Assembly: GCA_964007475.1 (NCBI GenBank)
Contig: OZ023273.1
Span: forward strand, 78,927,830 to 78,991,829
DNA from: Hybos culiciformis
Taxonomy: Eukaryota > Arthropoda > Insecta > Diptera > Hybotidae
DNA length: 64,000 nucleotides
Direction of reading: 5' to 3'
This document shows, one piece after another, positions 1 through 11,091 of this stretch. A program made the translations under genes and the position numbers. Position 1 is the stretch's first letter. Every line of letters starts with the position of its first letter. Under the pieces are notes generated by a model. The model ran no database searches and had not been told where the DNA came from. It worked only from the letters and a program-made list of their open reading frames with translations.

Positions 1-1725
1 CAAAACTTTTGTTCGCCTTCATCTTTTCCTCCACTTTTAGATGGTGACCGAATCATATCAGATTCCGTTGGGAAGGCTAATTTGTTTGGAAAACTTTTTA
101 GTCAAAACTCAACTATCACAGCTTCAGCTCAAGATCCACCTATCTTGCCTCCAGTAAACTCTTCTTTTGGAAGAGTTTACTTTAGGCAACGTGCTGTTTT
201 AAAAGCTCTAAAAAATCTGAATGTGAAAAAGTCAACTGGCCCTGATGGCATTCCGGCTGTGGTCTTAAAACATACTGCCTCTGTTCTAGCTAAACCTTTG
301 CGCAACCTTTTCTATCTTTCATATTCACTTGGCATTTACCCCACCAAGTGGAAAGTTGTGCATGTTCAGCCTAAAAAAAGGCGATAAATGCGATCGCTCT
401 AACTACAGGCCTATTGCGCTTACTTCTATTCTTTCCAAAGTAATGGAATCCCTCATTAATAATAAAATTAAAAAATACCTAGAATGCAACAAATTGCTAA
501 GTGACCAGCAATATGGTTTTCGTACGAATAGATCGACTGGTGACCTGATGACATATTTATTCCATAAGCTCAACGCCAGTCTTCACAACTCTGGTGAGGC
601 TTGTGTTGTTGCTTTGCATATAGCTAAGGCTTTTGATCGAGTCTGGCACCCGGCTTTGATTTCTAAAGTTAAATCAATGGGTCTAGGATCAGCCTTTGTC
701 AACTGGATCAGTAACTTTTTGTCTGGTCGTTCTATTCGTGCTGTTGTGGATGGGTACCAGTCACATATTTTCAATATCAACTCCGGTGTACCCCAAGGGT
801 GTGTTCTCTCTTCAACCCTTTTTCTAATTTTCATTAATGATCTTTTGAAATCAACTCTAAACCCCATCCACAGCTTCGCCGATGACAGTAACTTGGTAGA
901 ATGTTACGATTTTATTAATAGGAAATCAGCATCTTCAAATGATGTTACTACTAAACGTAATTTTTTGCAAAGTAGCATAAATCACGACCTTTCCAAAATT
1001 TCACAATGGGGTCTTCGCAACAGAGTTGAGTTTAACGCATCTAAAACTAAATGCTGCCTAATTTCTAGAAATCTGTCAACTCTTGATCCTCAATTTTTTT
1101 TTTCAAGGCGAAAGTATTGGTAAATCTGAGAGCCTTGACATTTTAGGCTCGAAAATAACTTCCGATCTAAGTTGGAAAGTCCATATTTTCGAAACTGCAA
1201 AAAACGCAGCGAAATGTCTTGGTTTTCTAAAAAGATGTAAACAATACTTTTCCCTCTCTGATCTCTTAAATATTTACAAATCCTACATACGACCAAAATT
1301 AGAATACAATTCGCATATATGGACTGGTGCTCCCAAAACCCATCTTGAATACCTGGACAAAGTTCAGAGAAGGGCTATTAGAATGACCAAACCACCAGCT
1401 CATTAACTTCACTCAACCACCGTCGTAATGTAGGTTCACTTTCCATTTTTTATAAATACCTTGTTGGAAAGGATACGTGTTCCCTGGAAGTAAAGGCCCT
1501 ACTTCCTCAACTTCAAATATTTTCACGCCAAACACGTACCGCTTCAACGTCACACCCATATTTCGTAACAATTCCCAGATGTGATAGAACGAGCTTCGGA
1601 GATTCGTTTTCAATTCGCACCTCGCGAATGTGGAATGCTCTCCCATTAAAGTTCTTCCCGACAGCTAGGGCACGCTTGATTTACGACTTGCGCTATTATT
1701 ATTACCATTGTTATAATTATTAGCA
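1..1725 (+). pseudogene. Jockey/CR1-type LINE reverse transcriptase, frameshifted
   Basis: Remnant of a non-LTR retrotransposon ORF2, running in from the left edge. The first frame is open from base 1 to 387 and carries the RT motif TGPDGIP. The second (to 1123) carries SNYRPIALTS, the palm A region (ALHIAKAFDRVWH), GVPQGCVLS and FADDS. The third (to 1406) covers thumb/C-terminal sequence (YIRPKLEYNSHIW), and a fourth (to about 1690) the usual tail ending near RMWNALP. The first two frame changes fall in an A7 run (about 373) and a T10 run (about 1095); the last is near 1400. The residue normally Asp in palm motif A reads His, so the catalytic triad is damaged as well. The 3' end is near 1725; no clear poly(A) or TSD was found. 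Clade within Jockey/CR1 is uncertain. Confidence 0.85.
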
Positions 1726-1827
1726 ACTAGCAACTTTCTTTTTTAAATAATTTAGTCTTATATTAATAAATTTATTCATAAAATTGTTAGGGTATAGGTT
1801 TGCTAACAGAATTTTTATAATTAGTTT

Positions 1828-2290
1828 TCAGTTGTCATAATGATACTTTTTACTGGATAGCATAATAGCTTTGTCTACTAAATTGTATATTAATGCCGTT
1901 TTTTGAAACACAGAGTGATTAGATTCAAAATGTAACAACCGTCTTGAGTATGTGGATTTTCTGTACCAATTAGTTTCTATCTTTTTGTTATTATTTATTT
2001 CTGTTACATCTAGAAAATTAATACGATTATTTTCTTCTATCTCACAGGTAAATATTATTTTTGGATGGTATGCATTAAAAATATTCAAGATTTCAGAAAC
2101 TTTAACCTTAGGTACAATACAATATAACATCAACATAACGATCATACATTAAAACTTCAAAATTTAGGTTATTAAGACAATAGTTTTCTAAGTCCTTCTG
2201 AACATCTCAGCAAATAGCGGAGACAGAGATCTGAAAACCATCAAATTGGTGATAGAATTTGTTATCAAATTTAAAATAAGTTGAGTTTAG
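1828..2290 (-). pseudogene. Penelope-like element RT fragment
   Basis: Minus-strand relic of a Penelope-like element reverse transcriptase. Reading from 2280 down, one frame gives FDNKFYHQFDG, an in-frame stop, then YDRYVDVIL, the Penelope form of the YVDD catalytic box with the second Asp changed to Val. A one-base shift then leads into a 105-aa open frame containing FNAYHPKIIFTCEIEENN, INFLDV, NWYRKSTYSRRLLHF and SNH, all typical of the RT thumb side of Penelope/Neptune proteins. Upstream fingers/palm and the GIY-YIG domain are absent. A separate Penelope-type endonuclease piece lies at 61278-61790. Confidence 0.8.
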
Positions 2291-2379
2291 GTTGAGATTT
2301 ATTGCAATTTGTATTTCATTCCAATCAGCCCCAATTATTATTGTTCATATTTCGTCCAAAACCCTTTATTTTTGATTAC

Positions 2380-2615
2380 TTCTGCCAGTCCTGGTGGTGT
2401 TGACTACTTGTAATTTGAGGATGAATGTTATTCCAATCTTTTACCTTCGCGTTAACTAACGTTGCTTCGGGAATTAGTCCTGTAAGTTTTTCTGTCTACT
2501 ACTTCCCAGAGGTTGCCTTTTGGGTTTAGATCAGGAGATTGTGAAGACTAGTTGAGAACTTCAATTTTGTTGTCTTTAATCCAGTCCTTTGCAAGTCCAC
2601 TCGTATGCTTTAGAT
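2380..2615 (-). pseudogene. Tc1-like transposase, C-terminal part (split by hAT insertion)
   Basis: On the minus strand this encodes the C-terminal DDE region of a Tc1-like transposase: KHTSGLAKDWIKDNKIEVLN, a stop codon, then SQSPDLNPKGNLWE. The Asp of SPDLNP and the following NLWE correspond to the last catalytic block of the family. The upstream part of the same protein is at 5893-6080; the two are separated by the hAT element at 2616-5884. The reading frame continues directly across the insertion if that element and one target-site copy are ignored. At least one stop codon shows the gene was dead or died later. Confidence 0.85.
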
Positions 2616-3154
2616 CAGGCTTGCCCATCCTTTTTGTACTAAAGTTCGACTTTTTTTAATCCAATACATCGAGATCTACCCATATACAAAAAAATTTGAT
2701 CGGTATAACTTGAGTTTATTTCATTTCAATTTAAAATACGAAAAAATTGACACAAAACAAGTCATAACAAATGTAAATTATCAATTAAAAAATTTATCAA
2801 TTAAAAAATTTTATCAATTAAAAAATATAACTTTATTTAAAATTAAATAAAAAATATAACTTCATTCATCGTGATAATGGTAGATTTTAGTTTTCTTTGC
2901 AACGCTCACGATTAGGGCTGGGAAAAATTAACAAAAAACTTTGTACAGAAACAATAAAACAAGTAATTTAAAATTTAAATAATATAATTACCAAAATAAT
3001 AATAAGTAGTTGGTCACGTGAATTCTAAATCGAAACTAAAATATTCAAACAAATTTGAGTCAAATTCAAATAAATCGCTAGAATTCAATAATTTTGAAGT
3101 TTTCTCATACTTAAAATAGGCAAGTAAAATAAAATTTAAAATAAGTTACCTAAG

Positions 3155-3175
3155 AGTCTGTTCACTTATTAGCAA
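3155..3175 (+). repeat. Solo terminus matching the MITE ends at 5109/5580
   Basis: The sequence AGAGTCTGTTCACTTATTAG here repeats the terminal sequence of the MITE at 5109-5580 but has no partner nearby. It lies about 50 bases before the start of the larger repeat at 3210. Confidence 0.6.
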
Positions 3176-3209
3176 TTATTTAAAAAATTTTGGGTTCACA
3201 AAATTCTTT

Positions 3210-5790
3210 TTGGAACGTAGTTCCTTTTCGTACGCTCTTGTGGAAAAATTTATTAAAAATTTGAACACTTTAGTGTCAGTACATAGTGTCGGTGCACAGA
3301 CGCCGACGCGATCATAGATTTTGAGCGACCGCAAGGTACGCAGCGACTTTTTTCGACCTAACAGTAGCGGCAAATTTTTAGGTGAAAGCGATCGCTAGCA
3401 GTCATAGAAGTTTAAAAAAAAAAAAAAAAAAAACCAAGCAGCGACGAAAAATTTTGTGTTTTGTTTTGTTTTTTTTTTTTTTCGATTTTTTTTTTTAACG
3501 GTTCTTAATTTTTAGCGATTATCAGCGACGCAATAGCGAGCAATGATTTTTTTTTTTAGCAGCTATTCCAAAAAATTGAAAATATCGCTGCTAAGCCGCA
3601 GCGACCAAAAATATGATCGCGTCGGACTCTGTCGGTACATGATAAACAAAAAAAAAAAAAGTTAAAAAAAAATATTTTTTTTTTTTGACATTTTGAATTT
3701 TTTATTTAAAAATTATTTAAAATCACTATTTTGAATTTTTTATTTAAAAATTATTTAAATTCACTATTTTGTTTAATTTTAATTTCTTTTAATTTTAAAT
3801 ATTTTTTTTTTTTTTAATATAAAACAAAAATCAAATTTTCTTATTATTCGATATTTTTTTATTTTTTAAATAAAAAAAATAAACTCCCGTCCCCTAAAGC
3901 TTTTTTTTTTGTATATTTTTTCTCTTTTCAATTGGAAGTTTGAAATTGGATATTTGTTTCGCTTTATGTTGTTGTCTTGTCGCTTAGTGCAAAACAGTGG
4001 TTGACTTTATTATGCAAAATTTATTAAAATGCATACAGATTGATTGGGCATACACCGTCGTACGAATGAAATGAGAACTAACTTAGAAACTGGATTTTTT
4101 CATACAGAAAAAAAACTAACTAACAGCCTTTCCAAACTTATTTTCTTATAATCTTATGATAAATTAAAGAAATCCGTTCGTGCTATAAAAAAAATTTAGG
4201 TATTTAAATATTTTTTAGTTATTTTAATAAATATTGTGTTCTTTGGTTTGCATTAATAATTAATAGAAATAAAACAAAAAGAATAGTAAACATCCACTGA
4301 AATTTATAAAATTAAAACCCAAAATTCTATCAAAATTATCTATCAATATTATCTGTACAAAATAATTCCGATGTTTCACATCTATCAAACGTCCCGCCGG
4401 CTCTTGTATTTTTTATTGAACTTTGTATGAAAATTGATAAACTTAAATTTTATTTCAATTTATAAAATATTTATAAAATAAAATATTTAGTAAATATTAA
4501 TTTTTTATTATTAACTAATTAATATTTTATAGTTCAAATAAAATTTAGATTTTCATACTAATTTCAATGTTAATAAAAATCTTGTATAATTTTGTCAGTA
4601 TTATTTTGCCAATATAAAGGCGCTATTCGGTACCAAGGCAAGTCAAGTCGTCTGCCGGCGTTAAATATTTCGATACTTTGCCATTTTGGCTTATGATATT
4701 TCTTTTTTTTTGTTTTGCAAAAACAACAAAAACAAAAAATTTAAATTTATAAGTATTCACTTAATTAAATCTCAAAATAGCGACTGCTCTGGCGAAAAAA
4801 GGCACATACTTATGGGTGAAAACAAATGTAAACAAAAGAGTCATACTTAGTTAAATATTCAAATAGTGCCCCAATGGCGAAAAATAGCACATACTTATGG
4901 GTGAAAAATATTTAAATAAATGGGTTGTCAAAACAGTCAATATTAACGATACCTGTTAATTTTTTTAAAGTTTAATTAATGAGTCGACGCCGTCGCATTT
5001 TATATAATTTGATAAAATGTAAACAGTCCCTTTCGCGGCAAATAAACAGTCCCTCTCGCGGCAAATAGTAATAGTTTTTTATTAAACGTTGTATGAAAAT
5101 TGATAAACTTAGAGTCTGTTCACTTATTAGCGATTATTGAAAAAATTGAAATCGGATTTAATATTCCAGGTTTTCTAATTTGTGAACGACACGATTTTAC
5201 TGCTGTTATTTAAACAAATGAAATAATTTTGTCCTAAGGCCGTTCACAAACTCAATTTTACTTTTCTAAATTCTGCAAAGGGAAGTTTTAAATTTCCCAT
5301 AACAAACTAAATTTGTAGGTCTACTTTTAAATGAATTCAAAAACTAAAATTGTATAGAAAAGAAAAAAGCCGCAAAAATGGGTAAGAAAATTCGGTCGGT
5401 CACGTATTATTATAAGTTTTTGATCTCAGTCAGCCGAATATTATTTTATAAATAGTTGATTTTAGCTGATTATACAGAATGCTGAAAATTACGTCCTCAA
5501 TTTAGAAATTGTGACATTTGTTTTACAGAAAAGTTAGATTTCTTTTTTTTCAATCGTTTAATAAGTGAACAGACTCTTAGATCTTCGAAATTCGAAAAAA
5601 CAGTCTTAAATTGCTCCTTAAAAAAGGTTTCTTTAAATGAAAAAAATTCAAAATTAGCGAAAACTGGGAAAAGTACAAAAAAGTTTCTTTTTAAATTAAT
5701 AAAATTTTGAATTGATAAAAAATTAAAATTACTTATATGTACGATAAGGAACTACGTTCCAATCTGGTGTCCCATGACAGCTCTTTTGGT
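3210..5790. repeat. Inverted-end dispersed repeat, copy 1
   Basis: Begins TTGGAACGTAGTTCCTT and has the reverse complement AAGGAACTACGTTCCAA at 5746-5762. The repeat identity with copy 2 (9173-11091) continues past that point through TGGTGTCCCATGACAGCTC to about 5790. This copy is longer than copy 2, mainly because of A/T-rich sequence between 3400 and 4180. No credible protein is encoded. It is inserted inside the hAT element 2616-5884. Superfamily is unknown; no convincing TSD was recognised. Confidence 0.7.
5109..5580. mobile_element. MITE with AGAGTCTGTTCACTTATTAG termini
   Basis: Short element with inverted ends (AGAGTCTGTTCACTTATTAG and its complement at 5560-5578), about 470 bp, non-coding. 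It lies inside the larger repeat. The equivalent segment in copy 2 (10452-10851) is present in the opposite orientation at the same site and lacks part of one end. Internal sequence, including CGACACGATTTTAC, is shared with the foldback element at 33424-33987 and with 44745-44830, so these belong to one family with diverged termini. Confidence 0.75.
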
Positions 5791-5892
5791 TTTTTTTTAA
5801 CATTTTTAGTCTGTAGTATAAGATCGACCCAAATTCGTGTCGAGATCGACTGGTAGATCGCGATCGCTTGGTTGGGCAGCCCTGCTTTAGAT

Positions 5893-6080
5893 CATTGTCC
5901 TCTTGGAATAGCCATTTTATCCATGTCCTCCTCGACAAATGGAAACATTACTTCAATAAAAATATTGACGTACACAAATCGGGCCACCTTGATTCACATA
6001 GATGTTTTCAACTGTATACCCAGTTTGATCTCAGGATTTTAAACTTTGTACATAAATTGCCCGTTAAATCGCTTAGAAAA
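5893..6080 (-). pseudogene. Tc1-like transposase, central part
   Basis: Minus strand encodes MSRRTWIKWLFQEDNDLK, the WxFQxDNDxKH catalytic block of Tc1-type DDE transposases; the final His-Thr-Ser lies across the hAT insertion at 2607. Further upstream sequence (to about 6080) contains weakly recognisable coding in shifted frames. Together with 2380-2615 this is one broken Tc1-like gene. Confidence 0.8.
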
Positions 6081-6475
6081 ACTTAAAAACATACTTAAAT
6101 GTCATCCGAATATTATCAATTAATCTAGTTTTTTTTAATCATCATCAGTTTCTTTTAATTATTACCATCAGTTTCTTTTAATTATTCAGTACAAAAGAAG
6201 TTAGGCTTTGTTACTTTTGACACGTAAATAATTTTTTTTAAGCTATAATAAATTTTTCAAGGTGGCGGTCAATTTCCAAAATTACGTTCAAGTCTAATAA
6301 GTTACTCTAGAGACTTGTACAAATATATATTATGGCCTGGCGTGTATTTTAATGGAATCCGCCAAAATAACGAATTTGAAGATGGTGGAAAATTTACAAA
6401 ATAATTGGCAATTCTCAGAAATTACTCTAAAATTTATGTAGATATCGATGAAAATTAAATCAGGGTAAATTTTTT
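6081..6475. other. No gene recognised
   Basis: A/T-rich sequence with no coding or paired repeat ends that I could support. It may include the outer part of the Tc1 element. Confidence 0.5.
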
Positions 6476-6589
6476 TTTTTATTTAATTTTTTTATTTATA
6501 TATATATATATATATACGAGATACTTTATTTACAAAATTTTACATTTTATTTATCATTTTATTTATTTTTTTTTTTTTTCGACTAAGCT

Positions 6590-7782
6590 CTATCTATTTT
6601 TAATAAAAATTACGCAATTCCTTTTAAATCTATAAAACTGGTGTTCAATTTTAATATAATTAGGTAAAGTGTTGAATAATTGTAGACCTAGGGTTTCTGG
6701 ACTCGATTCGACTCGGACTCGGACTCGACGAGTATTGGGAAGTTTCTGGGACTCGGTACTCGACCCTTATACTCCCGAGTCCCGAGTTTAAGTTTTTTTT
6801 GAAAATTTGTCTCAGAACGATCAAAACTTGATTTAATTTTGAAAAACACAGCTGAATCCGAAGAATTTTTGCTTTTTAGAAACAAGAATTTTTGCTTTTT
6901 AGAAATACTGGAAAACTAACAAGTAATATTAATGTGTATACAACCCACTTTCCTCTATAAAATCAACTTCAACTTCAAACGAAATAAATTTTGCAATAAA
7001 TGGTGGCTTTTGTATTAAAATCGGATCGGGACAAATGTATATATCTTTAATATTTCTGAAACATTTCTCCATTAAGACCGAAAAAGTAATTAATAAAGTA
7101 AAATATAACTATCCAAATAATAAATCTACTAGGTATTATTTGTTTTTAAAGTTAATTTTTAATAATAAGTGAATAAAATAAATTGGAGTATATTTCCTTT
7201 TAATTTATTTTTATTTTAATATATTGGATATCAATAACAATTCTCATTGCTCTTTGTAAGAAATAAATTACTAAAGTTTGTTAAAATTAGATTTATTTAT
7301 TATATAACAAGAGTTTTACCTGAGATTTTTAGTTCTTGGCGTTGTGGTTCAGGCGTTGTGGTTCAGGCGTTGTAATATAATAAATAACACAAATTTTTAT
7401 AAAATTTTTAGTAATTTTTTTGTTGATCTGGACTCGACTCGGACTCGACGAGTTTTCAAAATTTGGGACTCGGACTCGCCGAGTCCTGAAAACCCGAGTT
7501 TTCAGAAACCCTATGTAGACCCCTGTAGAAGAAGGAATTCTGAGCTGCAGTTGTTTTTTGGATTTGTATTCTAAAATTTCCCACGTTCCTCAATCGATAA
7601 GGTTGCACCTCTCCCACATAATTAATATGTTGCTTTAAATAATGTGGTGTCATTCCATTTTTTATTTTGAAAACAAAAACTAATAAATTATACTCTAACC
7701 GCTGACGTATATCCAGCCATTTCAAACATTCCAGCATAAAACTAATTGGTGTGAGATTACCACATCCCAGTATACATCTCAT
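6590..7782 (-). pseudogene. CR1/Jockey-like LINE ORF2, C-terminal end (split by MITE)
   Basis: 7782-7524 encodes the conserved domain after the RT: LKWLDIRQRLEYNLLVFVFK, MTPHYLKQHI, YRLRNVGNFRI and NSFFYRGL. After the MITE at 6689-7515, the frame continues from 6680 as QLFNTLPNYIKIEHQFYRFK and ends near 6590. The final residues match the family's usual ending (LFNxLP...IK). One copy of the 8-bp target TGTAGACC lies at each side of the break. Confidence 0.82.
6689..7515. mobile_element. hAT-type MITE with clustered GACTCGG motifs
   Basis: Begins TAGGGTTTCTGGACTCG and ends CAGAAACCCTA, with exact 8-bp flanking duplication TGTAGACC (6681-6688, 7516-7523). Both subterminal regions are rich in repeated ACTCGGACTCG/CGAGTCC motifs in both orientations, a usual sign of transposase-binding repeats. 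827 bp, no coding capacity. Inserted in the C-terminal domain of the LINE. Confidence 0.9.
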
Positions 7783-7915
7783 ATCTTTGTTTTGGAGTTT
7801 CTGAAATCTATCTATTTGGCCTTGGTTGCAACAAGAAAAAAGTATAGATGAGCAGTACTCAAAATGTGGTTTTATTATTACATTGTATATGTTTACAGCT
7901 GTTATTCTGTCTATT

Positions 7916-9112
7916 TTACACCTTATTCTTCTTAAGAATCTTTTTCCCTATCTTTTTACATGTGTAATCAACGTGGACATAAAATTTCAATTTTTTCTCA
8001 ATTATTACTCCTAAGTATTTAATGCTTTCTACCTTTTCGATAATTTTTCCATTTAATTGAATTACTTTATCTGAACTATTATTTATTTCCATCATTTTAG
8101 TTTTTTTCTCGTTTAGTTTAAGTTTATTCATGATTAACCATTTAATTATTCCATTCATATCGCTCATAATTTTACTTATACATTCATCTTCATCATTACC
8201 TTCTGCATAAATTAAAGTATCATCTGCATAAAATATGTATTTACATTTTCTTATTACCTCAGGCATATCGTGTATCTAAATAATAAACAACAAGGCTCCT
8301 AGAATCGATCCTTGAGGAACGCCGCTTTGAACAATTTCTGGATCCGAAAGATTGTTGTTGACCTTGGTTCGCTGAGTCCTATTACATAAGTAGTTCGAAA
8401 ACCATTTCAGTTCATTATCCTCAATTCCATAATATTTCAACTTCCTTAACAAAATATTCCTATCGATTGTTTCAAATGCCCTTTTAAAGTCTAAGAAAAG
8501 AGCAATTATTTTCTTTTGTTCTCGTTTACATTTCCATTCATTTACAATATAATTCACCGCTGTTTCACATGAATATTTCTTCCTAAACCCTGATTTAAAA
8601 TGTGACAGAAATTTATTTTCCTCAATATATTTTTCTAGCTGTTCTTTTACGACCTTTTCTAATATTTTTTCAAGAATTTGCAATGAATTTAAGGGTCTGA
8701 ACTCTTCACATTTTTTAGTTTTTGGAACTTTTTCAACCGGTGATATAATAGATTCTTTCCATACTTCTGGAAATTCCCCCGTTGTTATTGATTTATTGAT
8801 TATGTTTAGCAGCCTTGGCCCTAGGATCATTTTTGGGTTTATTTTATCATTATCTGACTTATTTTTTAGTGATTTGAATACAGCTTTAAGTTTATTCAGA
8901 CTAATTTCTGCAAATTTGAATTTGCATTGCATTTGCTTAATATGGTTAATATAAGGGACAATTTCGATTGATTCTCTAATTTCTTCCACACTATTTATGA
9001 AGTATTTGTTAAAGTTATTTGCTATATATAAATTATTTTCACATTCGTTTCCTTCAAATATTACACTCTGGATTACACTTTTCTCTTGTTTTAGTACCAA
9101 ATTTTCATCCAC
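7916..9112 (-). pseudogene. CR1/Jockey-like LINE reverse transcriptase
   Basis: Two adjacent minus-strand frames. The first (9112-8276) begins in the region before the RT, then shows EFRPLNSLQILEKILEKVV (fingers), SGFRKKYSCETA, LFLDFKRAFETIDR (palm A) and QSGVPQGSILG. The second (8266-7916) has CKYIFYADDTLIY (catalytic YADD) and KLKLNEKKTKMM, YLGVIIEKKLKF. The catalytic Asp residues of palm A and YADD are present. A break between the frames lies near 8270. Residues around 9150 join the RT to the linker at 11047-11292, across the inserted repeat. Confidence 0.88.
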
Positions 9113-9172
9113 ATTTCTTTTTGTCCATTCGCTTTATTAATTTTATCAGAAATGTAATTATTTTTTGAGTTT

Positions 9173-11091
9173 TTGGAACGTAGTTCCTTATTCTACGCTC
9201 TTATGGAAAAATTTATTAAAAATTTGAACACTTTAGTGTCAGTACAAAGTGTCGGTACACACTCCGACGCGATCATAGATTTTGAGCGAGCAATGATTTT
9301 TTTTTTAGCAGCAGTTCCAAAAAAATTTGAAAATATCGCTGCTAAGCCGCAGCGACCAAAAATATGATCGCGTCGGCGTCTGTCGGTACATGGTAAACAA
9401 AAAAAAAAAGTTAAAAAAAATTATTATATTTTTATTATATTTTTTTAGGTATTTTAATAAATATTGTGTTCTTTGGTTTGCATTAATAATTAATAGAAAT
9501 AAAACAAAAAGAATAGTAAACATCCAATGAAATTTATGAAATTAAAGTTCAAAATTCTATCAAAGTTATCTATCAATATTATCTATACAAAATAATTCCG
9601 ATGTTTCACATCTATCAAACGTCCCGCCGGCTCTTGTATTTTTATTGAACTTTGTATGAAAATTGATAAACTTAAATTTTATTTCAATTTATAAAATATT
9701 TATAAAATAAAATATTTAGTAAATATTAATTTTTAATTATTAACTAATTAATATTTTATAGTTCAAATAAAATTTAGATTTTCATACTAATTTCAATGTT
9801 AATAAAAATCTTGTATAATTTTGTCAGTATTATTTTGCCAATGTAAAGCCGCTGTTCGGTACCAAGGCAAGTCAAGTCGTCTGCCGGCGTTAAATATTTC
9901 GATACTTTGCCATTTTGGCTTATGATATTTCTTTTTTTTTTGTGTTGCAAAAACAACAAAAACAAAAAATTTAAATTTATAAGTATTCACTTGTTTAAAT
10001 CTCCAAATAGCGATTCCTATGGCGAAAAAAGGCACATACTTATGGGTAAAAACAAATGCAAAAACAATAAAAACAAAAAAATTAAATTTATAAGTATTCA
10101 CTTGTTTAAATCTCCAAATAGCGACGCCTATGGCGAAAAAACGCACATACTTATGGGTGAAAACAAATGTAACCAAAAGAGTTATACTTAGTTAAATATT
10201 CAAATAGTGCCCCAATGGCGAAAAATAGCACATACTTATGGGTGAAAAAAATTTAAATGAATGGGTTGTCAAAACCGTCAATATTAACGATACCTGTTAA
10301 TTTTTTTAAAGTTTAAATAATGAGTCGACGCCGTCGCATTTTATATGATTTAATAAAATGTAAACAGTCCCTTTCGCGGCAAATAAACAGTCCCTCTCGC
10401 GGCAAATAGTAATAGTTTTTTATTGAACGTTGTATGAAAATTGATAAACTTAGAGTCACAATTTCTAAATTGAGGGCGTAATTTTCTGCATTCTGTATAA
10501 TCTGCTAAAATCAACTACTTATAAAATAATATTTGGCTGACTGAATCAAAAACTTATAATAACACGTGACCGACCGAATTTTGTTACCCATTTTTGCCGC
10601 TTTTTTCTTTTCTATACAATTTTAGTTTTTGAATTCACCTACAAATTTAGTTTGTTATGGGAAATTTAAAATTTCCCTTTGCAGAATTTTAAGAAGTAAA
10701 ATTGAATTTGTGAACGGCTTTAGGACAAAATTATTTAATTTTTTTTAAATAAAAGCAGTAAAATCGTGTCGTTTACAAATTAAAAAATCTGGAATATTAA
10801 ATCCGAATTCAATTTTTTCAATAATCACTAATAAGTGAACAGACTCTTAGTTTTAGCTTTTTGAATTTTCGATGTCACAAAAGATCTTCGAAATTCGAAA
10901 AAACAGTCTAAAATTGCTGCTTAAAAAAGGTTTCTTTAAATGAAAAAAATGCAAAATTAGAGAAAACTGGGAAAAGTAGAAAAAAGTTTCTTTTTAAATT
11001 AATAAAATTTTGAATTGATAAAAAAAGAAAATTACTTATATGTACGCTAAGGAACTACGTTCCAAACTGGTGTCCCATGACAGCTCTTTTG
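9173..11091. repeat. Inverted-end dispersed repeat, copy 2
   Basis: Second copy of the repeat at 3210-5790. It begins TTGGAACGTAGTTCCTTA, has the inverted form at 11048-11065, and ends near CAGCTCTTTTG. It is shorter than copy 1. Internally it has a tandem duplication of about 120 bp (9955-10040 and 10041-10165) that copy 1 lacks. It interrupts the LINE coding sequence between the endonuclease linker and the RT. Flanking T-runs prevent a firm TSD call. Confidence 0.75.
10452..10851. mobile_element. MITE, inverted relative to copy 1
   Basis: Counterpart of the MITE at 5109-5580 at the same position in the host repeat, but reverse-complemented: it starts with GAGTCACAATTTCTAAATTG and ends AATAAGTGAACAGACTCTTA. 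The end that should carry the left inverted repeat is shortened. Sequence beyond its right end holds about 33 extra bases before the shared flank resumes. Confidence 0.75.

Larger units (their letters stand above)
2616..5884. mobile_element. hAT-type non-autonomous element inserted in a Tc1 transposase
   Basis: Starts CAGGCTTGCCCATCC and ends GGTTGGGCAGCCCTG, an imperfect terminal inverted repeat of hAT type. It is flanked on both sides by the exact 8-bp duplication CTTTAGAT (2608-2615 and 5885-5892). No hAT transposase coding is visible inside. Subterminal sequence near both ends contains motifs like GAGATC and GTAGATC. The interior is occupied by an inverted-end repeat (about 3210-5790), itself carrying another MITE (5109-5580), so at least three insertion layers sit in the Tc1 gene. 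Confidence 0.88.

Noticed and set aside
583..867. 94-codon minus-strand frame in the first LINE
   Set aside because: Shadow of the RT coding sequence on the other strand.
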